The notes under the pieces: model-generated | The model's database searches: none | Seen by the model: only the letters and a program-made list of their open reading frames with translations | Told to the model about the DNA's origin: nothing | DNA from: Arbacia lixula | Lineage: Eukaryota; Echinodermata; Echinoidea; Arbacioida; Arbaciidae | Assembly (NCBI GenBank): GCA_963669155.1 | Contig: OZ022593.1 | Span: 13,880,473-13,944,472 of the forward strand | Direction of reading: 5' to 3' | DNA length: 64,000 bases | Shown here: positions 58,646 through 64,000 of the stretch, piece by piece | Layout of the letters: each line of letters begins with the position of its first letter | How positions within the stretch are numbered: the stretch's first letter is position 1 | Made by a program: the position numbers and the translations under genes

Positions 58646-58712
58646 TAAACCCCGAAATTTCAACCAATCACATGCAAGCGTTAACGCGACGAAAAAGGTA
58701 TTCAACCAATCG
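58646..58712 (+). promoter_or_regulatory. Candidate CCAAT boxes upstream of the GPCR
   Basis: CAACCAATCACATG at about 58660 and CAACCAATCGTGG at about 58699 are two spaced CCAAT motifs about 830-865 bp before the GPCR start. CpGs are frequent from here to the start codon. No TATA box is evident. A promoter role is inference. Confidence 0.35.
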
Positions 58713-59525
58713 TGGCTCCGTATTACGCGTAGCAAGCAGAGAGCGCTCAGTGCATGCAAAAACACGACATCATCCGTTATTACAGCACGACTAGGTCATT
58801 TGGTCTGTGATGCCGCTGATCGCGACTGAAGCTCGCGGCGCATCGGGTAAGATTTAAGGCTTTGCGGTGATCGCCTCCCTTCGCCTTCGCTCTTGTCGGA
58901 TTTATCTCGCAATCTCGAACTCTAACCATTGCCATGATTGCGTTATAGCCATTAGTTTGTCTCCAATGACCGGTGCTAACGTGGAGAAAGGAGATCAATA
59001 AATCTTGCTCGAAGTGTTGGATAGCTCGGCGGTGCTTTACAATGATTGAAGTTGGGAGTGGATACAAAAAGTCCTCTTCGGATACGACGCCGAGAAAGTC
59101 GACACGAGCTAGGTAATTCAAATTTCAAGGACATGAAAGCTTGCTAGCATCAACATGGCTTAGGCAGTTGCGGACTTGAAGCTTGGAGCACGAAGACCTG
59201 AAATCTTTCGAATCAGATCAGTGTAGAATGTATTTTCTTGTAGACAATGGAAATTAGCCATCTTCAGCAGTATTTCCCTCATCTCGACATTGCAGGCTGC
59301 AAAGTCTCATGTGATATGGACGACGACTAAATTCGGTATAATTCCGAGATTGAACTAAGGCACATATTTACTTTGCACTTGAGTACCGGGAGGAGTTTGA
59401 ACACTCGTCTTCAAATAAAGGCAATGGCGCCGTAGAGTACGCGGTACGAAATTTTAACAGATTTCGCTCTATGATTTAAGTTTTATTCCTCGGCTTACTA
59501 CAGCTGGTAGGAGAGTATTAGAAAC
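58713..59525 (+). other. GPCR upstream region, probable 5' UTR
   Basis: GC/CpG-richer than the general window, no recognised coding exon. Contains several short upstream ATGs. Introns within the 5' UTR cannot be excluded. Confidence 0.4.
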
Positions 59526-60683
59526 ATGGAGCCAGACTTGGATCACATGGTTTATTCCTTCCACGGCGAGCTAAAGAACAAAACTCTCGACTACCTTCTC
59601 TCCCTTCTGAACATGAGCGACACTAGGGACTTTTTCGACTTCTATGACTACGACGTTCATTTCATCGTCCACGATCTCTCGACCACGGCTGAAATCTGCC
59701 TCATTACGTGCTACACCATCATCTTTATACTCGCTTTGGGAGGGAATCTGTTGGTGATTTTCGTCGTCGCGCGGCGGAAATACATGCAGACGGCGATTAA
59801 TATGTTCTTTGCGTCGCTAGCGGTCTCGGATCTATTAATTGCGCTGTTTTGCATCCCGTTTACTCTGGTGGAGCGGATCGCGATAGATTGGTTATTGGGA
59901 GCTTTCATGTGTAAGGTGTTGAGTTACGTAACATCTGTCGGAGTGTTCTCTAGTATTCTCGCCATGATGGCCATCGCGGTGGAGCGCCACCAGGCAATCA
60001 TCCACCCGCTGCGATCCCGGGTGATCCAGACGCCTCGCCGTGCCGTGTGCCTTCTCGCCTTCCTCTGGACAATGGCCATCACCTTCGTCACGCCCTTCCT
60101 CTTCGTGGTCAAGCTCGAGACGAAGATCGACCCGCTGACGGGGTCGCGCTACCGCTTCTGCCGCGAGCAGTGGAACAGCCCCGAACAGAAGAAGCACTGT
60201 TCTCTGCTCCTTGTGATATTCCTCTACGTCACCCCGTTGGTCATCATGTGCATGATGTACCTTCAGGTCGTCCACAAGCTCTGGATCCGCAAGCCCGTCG
60301 CGCCGGCCGAGTTCGTGATGATGCGCGCTCCCGATCTCAACACCGCGACGTCGCTGCGATACAAGAAACGCGCCATCAAGATGATCCTGATGGTAGTCGG
60401 GCTCTTCACCGTCTGTTGGCTGCCCTACCACGTCGTGGTGCTCACCCGAGAGTTCTCCTTCATGCCCGACAGCGAGTACAACCGCCTTCTCATGGCAGCT
60501 GTGCAGCTCATCGGCCTCAGCAACAGCTGCAACAACCCCATCGTCTACGCCTTCCTCAACGACAATTTCAAGCGGAACTTTGTCAAGGTACTGTGCCGAC
60601 GGCGCCGCGTCCCGAAGGTCAAGGCGTCTTCAATCAACAATAACATCCTTGCTAAGCCGTGTGCGCTTGTCTCGTCCGTGTAA
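59526..60683 (+). CDS. QRFPR-like: QRFP/RFamide-type neuropeptide GPCR
   Basis: Intact 385-residue class A (rhodopsin-like) seven-helix receptor in one exon. The extracellular N-terminus has two N-glycosylation sequons (N18, N29). TM1 carries G73-N74. TM2 has SLAVSDLL with D102. C129 before TM3 should pair with C212 in loop 2. TM3 ends E153-R154-H155 (ERH in place of DRY), followed by QAIIHPL. TM4 has W181, TM5 P237, TM6 CWLPYH (P300) and TM7 NSCNNPIVY (NPxxY, N337-Y341). C357 before the RRRR run is a likely palmitoylation site. The ERHQ motif, FCIPFTL after TM2, WLLGAFMCK, a KLWIRKPV loop and QLIGLSNS..NPIVYAFLN are the pattern of pyroglutamylated-RFamide (QRFP) receptors; the related NPFF, orexin and CCK receptors fit less well. 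It should sit in the plasma membrane and signal through G proteins in response to an RFamide-like peptide; the ligand is inferred. The start AAACATGG is a good Kozak context and is the first in-frame Met. Length is slightly short for the family. It is GC-rich in the second half with a clear codon bias, unlike its surroundings. Confidence 0.93.
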   Translation: MEPDLDHMVYSFHGELKNKTLDYLLSLLNMSDTRDFFDFYDYDVHFIVHDLSTTAEICLITCYTIIFILALGGNLLVIFVVARRKYMQTAINMFFASLAVSDLLIALFCIPFTLVERIAIDWLLGAFMCKVLSYVTSVGVFSSILAMMAIAVERHQAIIHPLRSRVIQTPRRAVCLLAFLWTMAITFVTPFLFVVKLETKIDPLTGSRYRFCREQWNSPEQKKHCSLLLVIFLYVTPLVIMCMMYLQVVHKLWIRKPVAPAEFVMMRAPDLNTATSLRYKKRAIKMILMVVGLFTVCWLPYHVVVLTREFSFMPDSEYNRLLMAAVQLIGLSNSCNNPIVYAFLNDNFKRNFVKVLCRRRRVPKVKASSINNNILAKPCALVSSV

Positions 60684-61130
60684 CAGCCACGTCCACACGG
60701 ACACTGATGGAAATGGTTTGCCGCTCCCGCTTGACACATGACGTCCCCATTCGGCCGTTAAAGAGGTTTCTCTACTTCGGCGATGCGATCGACGAGTGAT
60801 AACATATAAAAGTCGCCGTATGCACTGATTTTCATTAATTGCTGCGGCGTGAAAACAGTGATATCACAATCAATAGCTAGGAGAGCGATAGCGAGAAACT
60901 CGATCCACGTGAACCGTGAACGTACTTACAGTGCGCATCAAGTCTCCATCATATTTCGCTTTTGCAAATCAATAAAATCGCTATACACGTGTAGTGATTC
61001 TGATATGCTTAGGCGGACTACCGTGTCAATGGAAAGGAGAGGCTATGTGAACAGACCAGAGGATGTTGTACGTATAAAGGCAAGCGACTGTGCTGTGTTA
61101 ACGAACCTTATTGAAGTCACATGAAAAAAC
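60684..61130 (+). other. Probable GPCR 3' UTR and flank
   Basis: No coding signal; the open frame 60849-61124 has no recognisable domain. Confidence 0.45.
60971..60976 (+). promoter_or_regulatory. Candidate polyadenylation signal
   Basis: AATAAA 288 bp after the GPCR stop codon; a GTGTAGTGATTCTG stretch follows about 15-30 bp later. It would give a short 3' UTR of about 310 bp. Confidence 0.55.
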
Positions 61131-61481
61131 TCAGCTCATTAATATCCTCAGTATTTATTTTTATAGACCTGTGTGTAATCCCCGATGACTGTGAATGCAG
61201 TTTCAACATATCAATTTCACAAATTGTTTTTAAAAAGTTTGCTAAGATATTATTCGTTTAATGGACACTTGGATTGAAGAGAATAACAGTGACGTCACTA
61301 AAATTTGCGCACTACTCGTTCTACTCTACCACAGCATCTCATGGGTTGAAACTGTATATTTGTCTTCTTGAACAATGGCAAAACCGTCTGGTTTGTAACA
61401 ACGAAGTTTTGTTGCTGTTTAGATGTAATGGGGTGTCATTTTCAATATGTGATCAGTGGTGATGGATGTGCATTATGAAAT
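61131..61481. other. Unassigned spacer
   Basis: Nothing recognisable. Confidence 0.4.
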
Positions 61482-62061
61482 TTATAGGGTTACTAAATTA
61501 GAAAAATAGTTCCCACTAATCTATGTACAATTATCCACTAAAAAACGAATTTCACATTCGTTTACCGCAATAAAGTCTCATTTAGACGAAAATTTGAGAA
61601 AAAAAAAACGCACACCTCAAAGGATGTATGAGAAGTCAAAATGCCATAAATGCCAACGGCGTAAATAAAATGATTTATTCATGCAATTCAAACAATACGT
61701 TACCAATAGGAACCCCAAAGCTTGTCCGGGGTTTGTCGAGTAGCAACAACTAATAGATTCAAAGTGCATTCCATCCATTGAATCTGAATGACAAGATACA
61801 GGTGAATGCAATAACCATGATAACGCGCTACTACGCAGTTAGAGGGAAAGTTGTAAATACATTTCGAAAATGTTCTATTGTTGACTTCCGTATAATCTAT
61901 GGAATTTGACTTCTCATAGTCACTGGAGGCGTGCGGGTTTTTTTTTCAAATTTCCGTCAAAATGAGACTTTATTGCGGCAAACGAATGTGAAATTCGTTT
62001 TTAGTGGATAATTTTACATAGATTAGTGGGAACTTATTTTTCTAATTTAGAAACCCTTTAA
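61482..62061 (-). mobile_element. TTAA-flanked long-TIR MITE, family 1 copy D
   Basis: Right side TTAA is intact; the left is TTAT, one substitution from TTAA. Ends and core as in copy B, in the same orientation. 580 bp. It lies about 800 bp downstream of the GPCR stop. Confidence 0.9.
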
Positions 62062-62414
62062 GTTACGTACACAGTCGTGACAGTATTGAAGGACGGCTTT
62101 CGTCAGAATCAAACTTGCTTTCGGCACTTATACGTGTTTCTACGTCGGCGATATGAACACATATTTTAATACTCTAAAAGTTTTAGTTTTTTAAAAAGTT
62201 ATCATGCCTAATCATAATTGTCTTAAATGGATGATATCAATGCGTGTGTTTAAGAGTTGGCATTCGTTGCAAGTATACGTCAAAACGTCCCTCAGTGCGT
62301 TGGTTTCAAAACTCGAAACTTCCTTTGTCGTATGGCAATCTTAATGTCTGAACGATGCCATGGTTACCATTTATGACAGTGTTGGCTTTTTGTCCTCTCC
62401 AGCGGGTGTTTACC
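62062..62414. other. Unassigned spacer
   Basis: Nothing recognisable. Confidence 0.4.
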
Positions 62415-62417
62415 TTA

Positions 62418-62882
62418 AGGCCCGGTCCCACTGGCCGATGGGCACAAAACGTATGCATAAAGAACACAGCGGACGAAAAAAAATTCTGGGGTGAGTCCAT
62501 CCGTTTTCATCCGCTCAAGAAATAGAGAAAATTGCCAAAAATACAACGGCTGTAGCGGATACGAGTTGTGAGGATGCCCAGAGGATGCAAAGAGGATACA
62601 GCGGAAGTTTAACAGATGATAACGGATATAGAACGTTTGTTGCTCGTGTCGCGGATTCACATCGTACACGGCGGGAGGTTCATCCGTTCTATCCGTTCTA
62701 AAAAGTTTGTGTAGCTCAAAACTTTTTTGCGCGGATGGATTCACAGTGGACGGATGCTCAATGGATAGAGCGTATGAAACACGTATGCAATGAGTACACA
62801 ACGGATGCATATCGTTTTCCAATGTATATGGCAAGATTTTTAAAATCCTTTTTGCATCAGTAAGTGCTATGGGACCGGGCCT
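62418..62882. mobile_element. PIF/Harbinger-type MITE
   Basis: Ends AGGCCCGGTCCCACTGGC and inverse TATGGGACCGGGCCT, each bordered by TTA (62415-62417, 62883-62885), the usual Harbinger target. The interior has repeated GGATGCA, CGGAT and CATCCG motifs in both orientations. No transposase. Confidence 0.8.
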
Positions 62883-62885
62883 TTA

Positions 62886-63500
62886 TGTATATCATACAAA
62901 GCGATGTTCTATGTAGTGTGTGTGTAGTATTTGTACAAGCATGGGTGCATAACGGTGCATAACGAGTTAACGTGTCTCTCTCTTAAACACGATACCTCCA
63001 TTTAAAGGGGAGAAACATTAAGTTGTTGGCAATGGGACCAGGTAAAAATGAGAAAGAGAGAAAAAATTAAAATCGGAAAACTAGTCAGAAAGTTATAAAT
63101 ATATTAAAGATACTAAGATCCTTACACATTGGAGCAGATTTGTCCGTGTCTATAATGTGTCCGTGATTTTATTGGCGCTCTGTCCTCAATTTGTGATGAA
63201 ATGGGAAGTAAAATTCTATTTAAAGTTTTTACATTCTGTGTCAAATTTCTAATCGGTATTTTCTCACAGAAACCATGGTACATGTATTTAACCTTTCTGT
63301 ATCTTTTGAGGGACAAATTGCTGCACTACGGGATTTGTGTGCATTTCTTGTTAAAATACGCATCAAGAGTTTATTCTGGTACCGAACGATAGGTGTTTGG
63401 GTATTTATTTATCCTATCACTCTCTAGGGGCCAGTGCGCATTAAGAAAATTACACCTCGTGGCCTTTAACATTACTGCCTGGCGTTTCAACATCACGGCC
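62886..63500. other. Unassigned spacer
   Basis: AT-rich, no feature supported. Confidence 0.4.
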
Positions 63501-63504
63501 ACAC

Positions 63505-64000
63505 CGATGCATAAATTAATTTTCTCTGCGAGTAACTATGGTCATAGAATGTTTCATTTTGTTGCATTCTGGATACCATACTGATGTTTTCAAAGCTTAC
63601 TACTATCTCTTTCTTGTGGCAAGATAAAGTGGAACATAATCACGATAAAATCGATTAACAAATTTTATTTCTCTGCGAGTAGTCGTGGAATATTTCATTA
63701 TGTTGCCTTGTGGATACCATACCGATATTTCCGACACATTCACTGTAAACGTGGTCATTTTTTATGCGGACAAAATTTCAAAAGGTCCCTTTTTCATTGT
63801 GTCCACGTAACAGAAGACCACGTTCATAGTGAGTGTATACATACTCATACGACTTTCTCGTGACAACTTCCTCGTGACATGAATCATTCTCGTGCTTAAT
63901 GGAGTTGAACTCTACTGCCTCGTGTTCTATCGCCGTGATTAGATCGATGAACAAATTAGATTTCTCTGCTAATGATTATGATCGTGGAATATACAATGTC
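63505..64000. repeat. Three-unit degenerate tandem repeat (runs off window)
   Basis: Units at about 63512-63585, 63655-63728 and 63948-64000 share AAATT..ATTTCTCTGCGAGTA, GTCGTGGAATATTTCATT, TGTTGC and TGGATACCATAC-GAT. The second and third are preceded by a GATTA..ACAAATT-like lead. The foldback at 63737-63835 sits between units 2 and 3. Confidence 0.7.
63737..63835. repeat. 99-bp foldback element, copy 2
   Basis: Left arm CATTCACTGTAAACGTGGTC, right arm GACCACGTTCATAGTGAGTG, with inner GGACA..TGTCC. The core resembles 843-931 (GACAATTTCAAA, GTCCTTTT, CGTAACA). Confidence 0.65.

Noticed and set aside
59892..60643. 179- and 198-residue alternative frames over the GPCR
   Set aside because: Shadow frames of the GC-rich receptor coding sequence.

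Overview
This window is metazoan nuclear DNA. It is AT-rich and intron/intergenic in character, dense in microsatellites, with many short terminal-inverted-repeat elements, tRNA-derived SINE modules, broken non-LTR retrotransposon and Tc1/mariner fragments, one rhodopsin-class neuropeptide GPCR and no operon-like gene packing. The mix (abundant small foldback/MITE families, long CT/GA/CA runs, CR1-type LINE tails, a QRFP-type receptor) suggests a marine invertebrate deuterostome, most likely an echinoderm. That assignment is inference; no single feature proves it.

Layout. 1-17.7 kb: microsatellites, tandem repeats (3.34-4.04, 5.73-6.03, 8.75-8.94, 13.74-13.97 kb), a TTAA-flanked MITE at 1.76-2.29 kb and small foldbacks; no convincing gene. 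17.7-26.8 kb: nested transposons, including a TTA-flanked MITE, a decayed DDE transposase, three copies of a family with perfect 7-bp target duplications, a CCAGTTCGTA MITE and a poly-C/poly-G foldback. 26.8-30.9 kb: two weak exon candidates, a LINE 3' fragment, a broken DUF829/TMEM53-like alpha/beta-hydrolase gene with an intact phase-0 intron, and tandem repeats. 30.9-58 kb: almost entirely repeats, including a dimeric tRNA-derived SINE in two opposite copies, a Tc1 remnant, second copies of several MITE families, a CR1-like LINE C-terminus and an AACGTT-rich block. 58.6-61 kb: the only intact gene, an apparently single-exon QRFP-receptor-like GPCR (59526-60683) with a plausible polyadenylation signal. 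61.5-64 kb: another TTAA MITE, a PIF/Harbinger-type MITE and tandem repeats.

The clearest result is a set of non-autonomous element families whose ends and target-site duplications can be read directly because each is present two to four times. The most unusual is the CAGGGATGTGTTA family (four copies, 7-bp duplications). No multi-gene pathway or defence-type system is visible; the GPCR stands alone.
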